Assembly: GCA_032334055.1 (NCBI GenBank)
Contig: JAUOZS010000002.1
Location: 62,001 to 126,000 of the forward strand
Length of the DNA: 64,000 nt
DNA from: Selenomonadales bacterium 4137-cl
Lineage (GTDB): Bacteria > Bacillota > Negativicutes > Sporomusales > UBA7701
Reading direction: 5' to 3'
Numbering within the stretch: position 1 is the first letter of the stretch; every line of letters starts with the position of its first letter. The position numbers and the translations under genes were made by a program. The notes beneath the pieces are model-generated. The model saw only the letters and a program-made list of their open reading frames with translations, made no database searches and had not been told where the DNA came from. This document shows, in pieces, positions 34,438-43,438 of the stretch.

Positions 34438-35451
34438 ATGAACAAGAGAACCATCGCGATCCTGGTGGCCGTGCTGTTCGTCCTCACCGGCATTTTCGCC
34501 GGCTGCGGCGGCGGCGACAAGAAAGCGGCCGACAAGCCTGCCCAGCAGCAACTCGTGCTGAAACTGGGCGAGACTCATCCCCCCGACTATCCCACCACCC
34601 TCGGCGACAAGAAATTTGCCGAGCTCGTGACCGAACGCTCCAAAGGTCGCATCAAGGTAGAGGTTTATCCTTCATCCCAGCTTGGCGAGGAAAAAGCCGT
34701 CATCGAGCAGGTTCAGCTCGGCGCCATCGCTTTCACCCGCGTAAGCTCCGGCCCGATGGCCGAATTCTACAAGCCGATGGGCGTTTTCTCCCTGCCCTAC
34801 ATCTTTAACAACGGCGACCATATGTGGAAGTTCCTCAACGGCCCGGACGGCCAGAAGATGCTCGACGGCCTGCAGGGCTCGAAGTTCGTGGGTCTGTGCT
34901 ACTTCGATCCGGGCGCCCGCAGCTTCTATTCCACCAAGCCGATCAAGTCCCTGGAGGATATGAAAGGCCTGAAGATCCGCGTTATCCAGAACAAGATCAA
35001 TATGGATCTCATGCAGGCTCTCGGCGCCAGCGCCACCCCGATGCCGTACGGCCAGGTCTTCAGCTCGCTGCAGACCGGCGTTATCGACGGCGCGGAGAAC
35101 AACTTCCCGAGCTACCTGACCGCCAACCACTACCAGGTGGCCAAGTACTACCTCGTCGACACCCATCAGCGGGTGCCGGAAGTGCTCGTGATGAGCAAGG
35201 TCGTCTGGGATAAGCTGTCCGCCGAGGACAAAAAGCTCATCAAGCAGGCTGCCGTCGATTCGGTGAAGACCCAGCGCGAGCTGTGGGCGAAGTTCGAGAA
35301 GGAGGCCGAAGCCAAGGTCAAGGCCGCCGGCTGCACCGTGACCGAGGTCAAGGACCTCAAGCCCTGGCAGGAAGCCGTCAAACCGATGATCCAGAAGTAT
35401 CGCGCCGATTACGGCGAGGTGCTTGACGATATCGCCAAAGCTGCCAAATAA
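34438..35451 (+). CDS. dctP: TRAP transporter solute-binding lipoprotein
   Basis: 337 residues. Lipoprotein signal with lipobox FAGC at about 19-22, then the DctP fold: LKLGETHPPDYPTTLGDKKFAELV, QLGEEKAVIEQVQLGAIAF, YSTKPIKSLEDMKGLKIRVI with the ligand arginine, and FSSLQTGVIDGAENNFPSYLTANHY. Binds the substrate outside the membrane for the DctQ/DctM carrier encoded next. With uxaB and uxaA downstream, a hexuronate or altronate-like acid is the likely ligand. TTAGGGAGGG precedes the start. A GGAAGCC/GGCTTC hairpin sits in the 66-base gap behind the regulator. Confidence 0.93.
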   Translation: MNKRTIAILVAVLFVLTGIFAGCGGGDKKAADKPAQQQLVLKLGETHPPDYPTTLGDKKFAELVTERSKGRIKVEVYPSSQLGEEKAVIEQVQLGAIAFTRVSSGPMAEFYKPMGVFSLPYIFNNGDHMWKFLNGPDGQKMLDGLQGSKFVGLCYFDPGARSFYSTKPIKSLEDMKGLKIRVIQNKINMDLMQALGASATPMPYGQVFSSLQTGVIDGAENNFPSYLTANHYQVAKYYLVDTHQRVPEVLVMSKVVWDKLSAEDKKLIKQAAVDSVKTQRELWAKFEKEAEAKVKAAGCTVTEVKDLKPWQEAVKPMIQKYRADYGEVLDDIAKAAK

Positions 35452-35548
35452 TAATCGAATCTTTTACGACGAACCGGCCGACTGGCGGCGCTCCCACGGA
35501 GGGCCGCCAGTCTTGCCGATGCCGAGATGAATTGGGGGTGACCGACGC

Positions 35549-36061
35549 GTGCAAACGATCAAACGGCTGCTTACCGTGATGGACCGGACGCTGGAAGGCT
35601 TCGCCGTCACCTGTCTGCTGGCGATGATTCTCATCGTGACGATGCAGGTATTTACCCGTAAACTGTTCAACTTCGTCTTCTTCTGGTCGGAGGAAATCAC
35701 CCTGCTCCTGCTGGCCTGGTTTTCCTACATGGGGATTGCCATCGGTTTTCGCGAAAAGCTGCACATGAACATGGACATGATCGAGAACTACGTTTCCAAG
35801 CGTGTCATCTATATTATGGACAGGATCATCGATTTGGCGACTTTTACCTTCGGCCTTTATCTGATTATCGCCGGCTGGGACTTTACCGTGCTTATGAACG
35901 AGTCCACGCTGCCGGCCACCAAGTTGCCAAACAGCCTGCTGTACGTGGTCATGCCGCTTACCGGTCTGATGACCTGTGCTTATTCCGCACTGCAGTTCTT
36001 CGGCATGGACACCCGCCGCTACACCGATGTGGAGGAGGAAATAAAGCAACATGATGCCTGA
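35549..36061 (+). CDS. dctQ: TRAP transporter small permease
   Basis: 170 residues with four hydrophobic helices (about 16-38, 51-68, 90-110, 130-150), including the conserved FFWSEEITLLLLAWFSYMGIAIGFREKLHMNMD. It couples the binding protein to the large permease. GTG 35549 follows GGGGGTGA. The end overlaps dctM by 11 bases. Confidence 0.92.
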   Translation: MQTIKRLLTVMDRTLEGFAVTCLLAMILIVTMQVFTRKLFNFVFFWSEEITLLLLAWFSYMGIAIGFREKLHMNMDMIENYVSKRVIYIMDRIIDLATFTFGLYLIIAGWDFTVLMNESTLPATKLPNSLLYVVMPLTGLMTCAYSALQFFGMDTRRYTDVEEEIKQHDA

Positions 36062-37346
36062 TCAAACGACCGCCATCTGGATCTTATGCCTCAGCTTTGC
36101 CGTCCTCCTCATCCTGCGTTTCCCGGTCGCCCTAACTCTCGTGGCTTCGTCCATTCTCACACTTTGGTACCTTGACATCCCGCTGGTGGTCGTCGGCCAG
36201 CAAATGATCCAGGGAATAACGATTTATTCCCTGCTCGCCATCCCCTTTTTCATCCTTACCGGCCAGATCCTTGGCGAGGGCGGCTTGGCCAACAGAATCG
36301 TAAACCTGGCCAATCTCTTCGTCGGCCGCATTCGCGGTGGCCTAGCCCTGGTCAATAGCGTGGCCTGCATGTTTTTCGGCAATCTGTCCGGGTCGGCGGT
36401 GGCCGACGCTTCGGCCATCGGCTCGGTTATGATACCTTTGATGAAGAAAAAGGGCTACGCCGCCGATTATTGCGTCGGCGTGACCATTTCCTCCGCCATC
36501 CAGGGCGTTGTCGTGCCGCCCAGCCATAATCTGGTGCTGTACGCCATCGCCGCCGGCGGGGTTTCGATCAGCGGCCTTTTCCTGGCCGGCATCGTTCCCG
36601 GCATCATTCTGCTATCATCCCTTATGTTGACAAGTTATATCATCGCGGTTAAGAAGGGTTATCCCAAGGGGGACCCGGTCGTAAAAGCCCAGATTCCCGG
36701 CATCCTTTTCCACGGCCTGCTGTCTTTCACGCCGGCGGTCATCATCCTCGGCGGCATCATCAGCGGCTGGGCGACTGCGACCGAGTCGGGCGCCCTGGCG
36801 GCGGTGTATTCCTTCCTGCTGGCCTTCTTGGTGTACCGCGAGGCGTCCCTGAAGCAGATGTGGCCGGTGCTGGTCCGCACCTTCCGCACCGTGTTGATGG
36901 TGTTCTTCCTTATCGCCGCCTCGCAGGCGTTCGGCTGGGTTATGGCCTACCTGCACCTGCCCGACCTTATCACCAAGTGGTTTTTGTCGGTGTCCGACCA
37001 ACCGTGGGTCATCTTGCTGATGATCAACGTCCTGCTCCTCATCCTCGGCGCGCCGATGGATATGGCGCCGATGATTCTCATCCTCACCCCCGTGCTGCTG
37101 CCGGTGTGCAAGGCGATCGGCATGGACCCGATCCATTTTGGCATCGTGCTGATCTTCAACGCCGGCATGGGCCTGTTGACGCCGCCGGTGGGCACGGTGC
37201 TGTTCGTGGGCTGCGCCATCGGCAAGGTGTCGGTCGACGCCGGCACGCGGGCGATGATGCCTTTCTTCCTGGCGATGCTGGTGGTGCTGTTTATGTTGAC
37301 GTATATACCGGCGCTGTCGATGTGGCTCCCCAATATGTTTAAGTAG
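36051..37346 (+). CDS. dctM: TRAP transporter large permease
   Basis: 431 residues, about twelve membrane helices. DctM hallmarks: LLAIPFFILTGQILGEGG, FFGNLSGSAVADASAIGSVMIPLMKKKGY, GVVVPPSHNLVLYAIAAG, GWATATESGALAAVYSFLLA and LILGAPMDMAPMILILTPVLLP. It is a sodium-driven symporter with the DctP/DctQ partners upstream. The start overlaps dctQ. Followed by 280 bases holding a long repeat copy, then uxaB. Confidence 0.94.
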   Translation: MMPDQTTAIWILCLSFAVLLILRFPVALTLVASSILTLWYLDIPLVVVGQQMIQGITIYSLLAIPFFILTGQILGEGGLANRIVNLANLFVGRIRGGLALVNSVACMFFGNLSGSAVADASAIGSVMIPLMKKKGYAADYCVGVTISSAIQGVVVPPSHNLVLYAIAAGGVSISGLFLAGIVPGIILLSSLMLTSYIIAVKKGYPKGDPVVKAQIPGILFHGLLSFTPAVIILGGIISGWATATESGALAAVYSFLLAFLVYREASLKQMWPVLVRTFRTVLMVFFLIAASQAFGWVMAYLHLPDLITKWFLSVSDQPWVILLMINVLLLILGAPMDMAPMILILTPVLLPVCKAIGMDPIHFGIVLIFNAGMGLLTPPVGTVLFVGCAIGKVSVDAGTRAMMPFFLAMLVVLFMLTYIPALSMWLPNMFK

Positions 37347-37360
37347 CGAGACTTGGGCAG

Positions 37361-37523
37361 AACGTTGATAACCCCTATCTGCGTCGTCGGTCCTCAGAGC
37401 GTTTGCTAGCGTACGCAATCAGTACGCGGCCGAACGCTACGCCCTCCATGGCGCGTTCGGCACTAGGCCCATCCGGGGCCGTCGTCGCGGCGCGCTCGCG
37501 CCCTTTCGGGTATAAGCGATCAC
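37361..37523. repeat. Dispersed palindromic intergenic repeat, copy F (long form)
   Basis: Left arm AACGTTGATAACCCCTATCT then GCG; right arm near GGGTATAAGCGATCACGT; internal hairpin GCGTAC (37409-37414) / GTACGC (37422-37427). Occupies most of the dctM-uxaB gap; nothing else is seen there. Confidence 0.6.
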
Positions 37524-37626
37524 GTCAACGCTAAAGCGTGTGTGTCCGCTTATCCGGTCCGCCTGGCAGCTAGGGATTCTGAATGTCTGCTCGCATTCCT
37601 TGTGCGGCAAAGGGAGGAACGTTCTT

Positions 37627-39153
37627 ATGCCCCGATTGACAAAAAAATTGCTGGAGGGGAGTTTCCGTTTCCCGCCGGAGATGGATCTACCCGCCTATCC
37701 TGACAATCTGCCCGAGCGGGTGATCCAGTTCGGCGAGGGCAATTTTCTGCGCGCCTTCGTAGACTGGATGTTCCACCGCCTCAACAACAGCGGCCAGTGG
37801 GGCGGCAGGGTGGTCGTCGTCCAGCCGATCGCCGACGGGCTGGCAGGCCGCCTGAACGAGCAGGACGGCCTGTATACGCTGGCGCTGCGCGGCCTGCAGG
37901 ACGGGCGGCCGACCGAGGAGCTGTCGCTGATCGGCGTGGTGAGCCGCGCCCTGAACGCCTATAGCCAGTGGGAAGAGGTGCTGAAGTGCGCCGAGAATCC
38001 CACCATCGAGTACTTGATCTCCAACACCACCGAGGCCGGCATCAGCCACGACCCTGCGGACGGGCCCGATCTCGCGCCGCCCGCGTCCTTCCCCGGCAAG
38101 GTGACGGCGTACCTCTACCGGCGGTTCCGCCATTTCGGCGGCGACGCCGGCAAGGGGATGACCGTAATCCCCTGCGAACTGATCGACCGCAACGGCGACG
38201 TGCTGAAAAAGGTGGTGCTGCGCTACGCCGCGGAGTGGAAGCTGCCGAAGGAGTTTGCCGCCTGGGTGGAGAAGAATAACCTGTTCCTAAATACCCTGGT
38301 CGACAGAGTGGTAACCGGCTATCCCCGCGACGAGGCCGCGGTGTTCGCCAAGCGCCTCGGCTACGAGGACGGCCTGCTGGACACGGGTGAGAACTTTCAT
38401 CTGTGGGTGATCGAGGGCCCGGCCCGCCTGGCCGAGAAATTGCCCTTTACCCGCATCGGTCTCAACGTCATCTGGACGGACGACATGACTCCGTACCGCA
38501 CCCGCAAGGTCCGCATCCTTAACGGCGCGCATACCGCCTCGGTGCCGGCGGCGTTCCTCTACGGGCTGGACACGGTGGGTGAGATGATGGACGACGGGAT
38601 TACGGGGCGGTTCGTGCGCGAGGCGGTATACGAGGAGATCATCCCCGCCTGCGGGCTTGACAAGGATATGCTCAAGTCGTTCGCCGACGCGGTCGTAGAA
38701 CGGTTTCGCAACCCTTTCATCAAGCATTATCTGTTAAGCATCCTGCTCAACTCGGCTTCGAAGTTTAAGAACCGCGTCCTGCCGTCCATCCTCGACCACC
38801 AGCGGCGCCTGGGCCGGTTGCCGCGGCGGCTGGTGTTCGGTCTGGCGGCCCTGGCGGCCGTGTACAGGGACGGAAGGATAAACGGCGCGGTGCTGGAAGC
38901 CCGCCGTGCGAAGGGGCCGTTCGAGATGCGCGACGATCTGCCGGTGCTCGAAGCAATGGCCGCCGCGTGGCAGCTTTACGACGGCACCGGCGCCGGCGCT
39001 CGCGCCGTGACGGCCGCGGTGCTGGCCAATACGGCTTTATGGGGCCAGGACCTTAACAAGGTCGACGGCCTGACGGACTTGGCCGCCGGTTACCTGCACG
39101 GCATCTGCCGGGACGGCATGGCGGCCGCCCTCGCGGCCGTGCTGGACGGCTAA
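37627..39153 (+). CDS. uxaB: Tagaturonate reductase (altronate oxidoreductase)
   Basis: 508 residues, mannitol dehydrogenase superfamily. NAD-linked interconversion of D-tagaturonate and D-altronate in galacturonate catabolism. Features: ERVIQFGEGNFLRAFVDWM (dinucleotide-binding start), VVVQPIADGLAGRLNEQDGLYTL, YLISNTTEAGIS, TVIPCELIDRNG, and the catalytic region TPYRTRKVRILNGAHTASVP with the KxxxxNxxH pattern. ATG 37627 follows GGGAGG; upstream in-frame codons lack a site. Directly upstream of uxaA. Confidence 0.92.
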   Translation: MPRLTKKLLEGSFRFPPEMDLPAYPDNLPERVIQFGEGNFLRAFVDWMFHRLNNSGQWGGRVVVVQPIADGLAGRLNEQDGLYTLALRGLQDGRPTEELSLIGVVSRALNAYSQWEEVLKCAENPTIEYLISNTTEAGISHDPADGPDLAPPASFPGKVTAYLYRRFRHFGGDAGKGMTVIPCELIDRNGDVLKKVVLRYAAEWKLPKEFAAWVEKNNLFLNTLVDRVVTGYPRDEAAVFAKRLGYEDGLLDTGENFHLWVIEGPARLAEKLPFTRIGLNVIWTDDMTPYRTRKVRILNGAHTASVPAAFLYGLDTVGEMMDDGITGRFVREAVYEEIIPACGLDKDMLKSFADAVVERFRNPFIKHYLLSILLNSASKFKNRVLPSILDHQRRLGRLPRRLVFGLAALAAVYRDGRINGAVLEARRAKGPFEMRDDLPVLEAMAAAWQLYDGTGAGARAVTAAVLANTALWGQDLNKVDGLTDLAAGYLHGICRDGMAAALAAVLDG

Positions 39154-39179
39154 AACAAGTAACGAAAAGGAGAAACGGC

Positions 39180-40667
39180 ATGGACCTGATGAGAATCCAC
39201 CCCAAAGACAACGTAGCTGTGGCAGTCAGGCCGCTCGCTCCCGGACAGGCTCTCGCCGCAGGCTTGGCGGCCGTGGTCACCCGCCAGCCGATCCCCGCCG
39301 GCCACAAGATGGCGATCGTGCCCATCGCCGCCGGCGAGAAGGTCATCAAGTACGGTTTTCCGATCGGAACCGCCCAGGTGGACATCGCCGCCGGCGACTG
39401 GGTCCACACCCATAACTGCAAGACCAATCTCGGCGAGCTGCTGGAGTATACTTACGAGCCGGAGGTTGCCGCGCTCGAGGCCGCCGGCCGGGGCGAGTCC
39501 TTTCTGGGCTACCGGCGTCCGGACGGCAAGGCGGGGACGCGCAACGAGATCTGGATAATCCCCACGGTCGGCTGTGTCAACCAGAACGCCCGCGTGATCG
39601 CCGAGGTGGCCGGGAAGCTGCTCTGCCAGGAGAATATCGACGGCGTCCACGCTTTCACCCATCCGTACGGCTGCTCGCAGTTGGGCGAGGATATCGCCAA
39701 CACCCAGAAGATTCTCGCCAACCTTGTGCGGCATCCCAACGCCGGCGGCGTCCTTGTCCTCGGCCTGGGGTGCGAGAACAATCATATCAGGGCCTTCAAG
39801 GAGATTCTCGGGCCGGTCGATCCCCAGCGGGTGAAATTCCTCGAAACACAGGGGGTGGACGACGAAATCGCGGCCGGGGTGCAGCTGGTGTCGGAGCTGG
39901 CGGAGTATGCCGGCGGCTTCAGGCGAACTACCTGTCCGCTGTCCGATCTTGTTGTCGGTCTGAAGTGCGGCGGCTCGGACGGCTTTTCCGGCATTACCGC
40001 CAACCCGCTCGTCGGCCTGTTCTCCGACCGGCTGGTGGCGAGCGGCGGCACGACGGTGCTCACCGAGGTGCCGGAGATGTTCGGCGCCGAGACCATCCTG
40101 ATGAACCGGGCCAAGGACAAGGAGACGTTCGAGAAGATCGTCCGCCTGATCAACGATTTCAAGATTTACTTCACTTCCCACAACCAGCCGGTGTACGAGA
40201 ATCCTTCCCCCGGCAACAAGGACGGCGGCATCACTACGCTGGAGGATAAGTCGCTCGGCTGCACGCAAAAGGGCGGCTACGCCGCCCCGGTGGTCGATGT
40301 GCTGCAGTACGGGGAAACAGCCGTCACGCCGGGCCTGAACCTGCTGAACGGGCCGGGCAACGATCTGGTGGCCTCGACCGTGCTGGCGGCCGCCGGCTGC
40401 CAGGTCATCCTGTTCACGACCGGCCGCGGCACGCCGCTCGGCACGGTTGTGCCGACGGTGAAGATCGCCACCAACAGCGATCTCTTCCGCCGCAAGCAAA
40501 ACTGGATGGACTTCGACGCCGGGCGCCTGCTGGACGGCATCCCCCGGGAGGAACTCACCGGCGAGTTTTTCGCCTTCGTGCTGAACGTGGCGTCCGGGCA
40601 GACGACCAAGGCCGAGAAGCTGGGCTTCCGTGATTTGACGCTGTTCAAGAACGGCGTAACAGTATAG
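39180..40667 (+). CDS. uxaA: Altronate dehydratase
   Basis: 495 residues. Dehydrates D-altronate to 2-keto-3-deoxygluconate, using Fe2+ or Mn2+. The N-terminal SAF domain (about 1-80, IHPKDNVAVAVRPL...GDWVHTHN) is joined to the catalytic domain: FLGYRRPDGKAGTRNEIWIIPTVGCVNQNA, FTHPYGCSQLGED, LVLGLGCENN, LKCGGSDGFSGITANP and FTTGRGTPLG. The AGGAGA site lies before ATG 39180. Ends the ROK-TRAP-uxaBA block; uxaC, kdgK and kdgA are not in this window. Confidence 0.95.
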   Translation: MDLMRIHPKDNVAVAVRPLAPGQALAAGLAAVVTRQPIPAGHKMAIVPIAAGEKVIKYGFPIGTAQVDIAAGDWVHTHNCKTNLGELLEYTYEPEVAALEAAGRGESFLGYRRPDGKAGTRNEIWIIPTVGCVNQNARVIAEVAGKLLCQENIDGVHAFTHPYGCSQLGEDIANTQKILANLVRHPNAGGVLVLGLGCENNHIRAFKEILGPVDPQRVKFLETQGVDDEIAAGVQLVSELAEYAGGFRRTTCPLSDLVVGLKCGGSDGFSGITANPLVGLFSDRLVASGGTTVLTEVPEMFGAETILMNRAKDKETFEKIVRLINDFKIYFTSHNQPVYENPSPGNKDGGITTLEDKSLGCTQKGGYAAPVVDVLQYGETAVTPGLNLLNGPGNDLVASTVLAAAGCQVILFTTGRGTPLGTVVPTVKIATNSDLFRRKQNWMDFDAGRLLDGIPREELTGEFFAFVLNVASGQTTKAEKLGFRDLTLFKNGVTV

Positions 40668-40680
40668 CGCACTCCTTCGC

Positions 40681-40709
40681 GGCATGCCTTCGGGCATGCC
40701 GGTTTTTTT
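40681..40709 (+). terminator. Terminator after uxaA
   Basis: GGCATGCC-TTCG-GGCATGCC (40681-40700), then GG and seven T. Confidence 0.92.
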
Positions 40710-40713
40710 ACAA

Positions 40714-40750
40714 AAAAGTGAAGCACGCTGGGTAGCGTGCTTCTTTTTTA
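40714..40750. terminator. Bidirectional terminator between uxaA and lytT
   Basis: GAAGCACGC (40720-40728) / GCGTGCTTC (40735-40743), flanked by AAAAAA and TTTTTT, so it also serves the minus-strand two-component operon. Confidence 0.88.
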
Positions 40751-41491
40751 TTTCAGGCCGAGGGCGGCCTTGACCTGGCAGACCTTGTGGCGGCTGACCG
40801 GGATCTGCTGGCCCTTGCAGTCGTCCATCTTCAGAAAATAGGTGCCTTTAAACCAGGGGATGATTTCAACCACTTTGTCAAGGTTGACGATGTACTGGCG
40901 GTGGACGCGGACGAAGGGCGTCCCACCGGTGCGGCCGGCGGTCAGCAGGTTTTCGATTTCCTGCATGGTGAGGGGGGCGGCGTACTGGCCCTGTTTGGTG
41001 AGGACATAGACGGTCTTCTCGCGGACCTGGACAAGGGCGATGTCTTCCTTACTCAAGGGGACGATCCGCCCGCCGGACAGCACGCAAACTTTGCCGGCCG
41101 GCTCTTTCGGCGCGGCGGCCGGCCGGGCCGAAAGGCGGCGGACTTTGCCGAGCACGGCGGCGATCTTGGCGTCGGTCACCGGCTTGGTGACATAGCCGAC
41201 AGCCGGGGTTTCGAAGGCGGCGAGGGCGTATTCGGGGTGGGCGGTGATGAAGACGATGAGGGGCGGGTCGCGCAGGACGCTGAGGCGGGCGGCCATCTCG
41301 AGGCCGGATATGCCGGGGAGGCTGATGTCGAGAAAAACGAGGCGGGGGGCGTTGACGGCGATGTAGTCGAGGGCTGCCGGCGGCTGCTCGAAGCGGGCGA
41401 CGACCTTGATGTCCGGGTGGCTGCCGAGCAGGTATTCGATTTCCTCGCTGATGGGCGGTTCATCGTCGACGATGACGGTTGTAAGGATCAT
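40748..41491 (-). CDS. lytT: LytTR-family response regulator
   Basis: 247 residues. Receiver domain (about 1-120): TTVIVDDEPPISEEIEYLL with the acidic pair, LVFLDISLPGISGLEMAARL with the phosphoacceptor Asp, and YVTKPVTDAKI with the conserved Lys. The LytTR DNA-binding domain (about 145-245) contains IALVQVREKTVYVLTKQGQY and FVRVHRQYIVNLDKVVEIIPWFKGTYFLKM. Its ATG overlaps the LytS stop (ATGA). It probably controls a transport or carbon-use gene; the target is not evident. Confidence 0.93.
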   Translation of the reverse strand: MILTTVIVDDEPPISEEIEYLLGSHPDIKVVARFEQPPAALDYIAVNAPRLVFLDISLPGISGLEMAARLSVLRDPPLIVFITAHPEYALAAFETPAVGYVTKPVTDAKIAAVLGKVRRLSARPAAAPKEPAGKVCVLSGGRIVPLSKEDIALVQVREKTVYVLTKQGQYAAPLTMQEIENLLTAGRTGGTPFVRVHRQYIVNLDKVVEIIPWFKGTYFLKMDDCKGQQIPVSRHKVCQVKAALGLK

Positions 41492-43167
41492 GCCGAATGC
41501 CTCCTTTCCAGAGGAACGCGGATGGCGGCCCGGGTGCCTTCGCCGGGTCCGCTGTCGATGGTGAGGCCGTAGCCGCCGCCGTAGATGCTGGCCAGGCGCC
41601 GGTGGACGTTCTTGACGCCGATGCCCTCCGCGCTGGTGAACAGGGTGGTCAGTTTGGCGGCCGGGATGCCGACGCCGTTGTCGGTTATCGTTATCAGCAG
41701 ATCGTCGCCTTCCACCGCGGCGCGGACGGTCAGCCGGCAGTGGCTGAGTTTGGGGAACAGGCCGTGTTCGAGGGCGTTTTCCACCAGCGGCTGCAGGGAG
41801 AGGACGGGGACGCGCACATGGCGGGCGGCGTCGTCGATGGCAATGTCGACGGTGAGCCGGGGGCCGAACCGCATTTTGGCGATTTCAAGATAGGCGTAGA
41901 TGCCGGCGATTTCGTCCTTCAGAGGCACGAAGTCGTCGCGGACGGTGAGGCTGTGCTGCATGATCGTTGCCAGGTGGGTGAGAAGGGTGCGGGCGGTTTC
42001 CGGCTTGGTGCGGCAAAAGGACATGATGGCGTTCAGGGTGTTGAACAGGAAGTGGGGGTTTATCTGCGCCTGCAGGGCTTTGAGCTCGGCTTTTTCGCGC
42101 AGTTTTTTCTGGTTGTCGACCTCGGCGAGCTGGATCTGGACGGACAGCAGGTTGGCGAGACCGTCAGCGAGGCGGATGTCCATGGCGTTGACGGTGTTGC
42201 TGACCGCGCGCGACAGCTTGATGGTGCCGACGACTTCGCCGTGCGAGAAGAGGGGCGCGGCGACGCCGGAACGGAGCGGGCAGTTGGGAACCGAGCAGCC
42301 CCGGTCCTCGGGGGTTTCGATGACGATCAGGCGTTGCTGTTCGTAGACTTGGCGGGTGGATGCGGTGCTGATGGGTTGTCCGGCGGCGTGGTGGTCGTCG
42401 CCGGCGCCGATGAAGGCCAATACCTTCTCGCGGTCGGAGATCGAGACGGCATCCATCTTGGTTAGTTCGTAGATGATCTCCGCCGTTTTCTGCGCAGAGG
42501 CGGGAGTAAGGCCCTGGCGGAGGAAGGGGAGGGTGCGGCTGGCGATCTCGAGCGAAAGCTCGGCCGCCTGGGCGCTGTGGGTTTCGCGTGTTTTCTGGAG
42601 ATCTTCGATGATGATGATGAAGATGACGGTGCCGAGGATGCTGACCAAGGTGGTGGGGATGGCGATGACCCGTTCAAGAGCCCAGGCGGAGTCGAGCGGT
42701 CCGAAAACGAACACCAGGCCCTTCTGTACGATTTCTCCCGCGAGGGCGACGGCTGCGCCAATTTTCCAGTTGAGGCGGTGGATGCCGAGCCGCTGGCGGA
42801 CAAGTCCGGCGAGCAGGCCGCCGATAAGGGCCGACAGACCGCAGGCCTCGGCGGTGAAGCCTCCCAGGGAATAGCGATGGAGGCCGCTGATCGCGCCGAC
42901 GGTCAGCCCCACCCACGGGCCGCCCATGATGCCGCCCATCAGTGCCCCCACCAGGCGGGTGTTGGCCAGGGCCCCTTCAACCGGGATGCCGTTGTATGTC
43001 CCCATGATCGACAGCGGGGCGAAAATGGCGACAAGCGTCGCGAAGCACCGTCCCCGCGTGGGGGTGTGGACGCAGTCGCTGATGAATTTGTTGCGCCCGA
43101 TAAGGTAGGCGGCGATGGCGATCAACGCCCCGTCGCTCAGCAGGTCGAGCAGCATGCCTGTACCCAT
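41488..43167 (-). CDS. lytS: LytS-type sensor histidine kinase
   Basis: 559 residues. N-terminal 5TM-5TMR_LYT membrane sensor (about 1-185, GMLLDLLSDGALIAIAAYLI; TYNGIPVEGALANTRLVGALMGGIMGGPWVGLTVGAISGLHRY), a GAF domain (about 205-345), then the His_kinase domain KALQAQINPHFLFNTLNAIMSFCR with the phosphorylated His and an HATPase_c domain (LQPLVENALEHGL; ITDNGVGIP). Relatives sense pyruvate or cell-envelope state. ATG 43167 follows GAGGTGG. Divergent from the mutase cluster; the 271-base gap between them contains both promoters and the shared palindrome. Confidence 0.92.
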   Translation of the reverse strand: MGTGMLLDLLSDGALIAIAAYLIGRNKFISDCVHTPTRGRCFATLVAIFAPLSIMGTYNGIPVEGALANTRLVGALMGGIMGGPWVGLTVGAISGLHRYSLGGFTAEACGLSALIGGLLAGLVRQRLGIHRLNWKIGAAVALAGEIVQKGLVFVFGPLDSAWALERVIAIPTTLVSILGTVIFIIIIEDLQKTRETHSAQAAELSLEIASRTLPFLRQGLTPASAQKTAEIIYELTKMDAVSISDREKVLAFIGAGDDHHAAGQPISTASTRQVYEQQRLIVIETPEDRGCSVPNCPLRSGVAAPLFSHGEVVGTIKLSRAVSNTVNAMDIRLADGLANLLSVQIQLAEVDNQKKLREKAELKALQAQINPHFLFNTLNAIMSFCRTKPETARTLLTHLATIMQHSLTVRDDFVPLKDEIAGIYAYLEIAKMRFGPRLTVDIAIDDAARHVRVPVLSLQPLVENALEHGLFPKLSHCRLTVRAAVEGDDLLITITDNGVGIPAAKLTTLFTSAEGIGVKNVHRRLASIYGGGYGLTIDSGPGEGTRAAIRVPLERRHSA

Positions 43168-43392
43168 GGTCCACCTCGGAGTGACGATATTTCTTGGGGA
43201 ATGAATTCTCCGTCTGTCGGCCAATCCCTCCCCGGCTCTAGGGTTGTAGGGGCAGGGACGAGGCTGCTCGGAAGCCGGAAACGCCTGGCTTAGTCATCGG
43301 TCTTTGCATTTCATCAGCCTCGCGGAAAAATTTTATCTTTTTTCCATTGTGGGCAGGAAATTAGAAAACGATGGCGAAAGGCTAATATATAG

Positions 43393-43407
43393 CTCATCAA
43401 TGATGAG
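43393..43407. promoter_or_regulatory. Palindromic operator of the B12-mutase cluster
   Basis: CTCATCA-A-TGATGAG, perfect 7-1-7 palindrome, then TAGCAACCA and GGAAAACGGAGGTGGA. The same palindrome and context occur upstream of the second permease (30630-30644). It ends 32 bases before the first gene of the cluster. The bound protein is unknown; the FCD regulator at 49547 is the obvious candidate and LytT a second. Confidence 0.7.
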
Positions 43408-43438
43408 TAGCAACCACCGGAAAACGGAGGTGGACATC

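Noticed and set aside
43168..43438. Cobalamin riboswitch upstream of the B12 mutase
   Set aside because: No B12-box-like sequence in the 271-base intergenic region.
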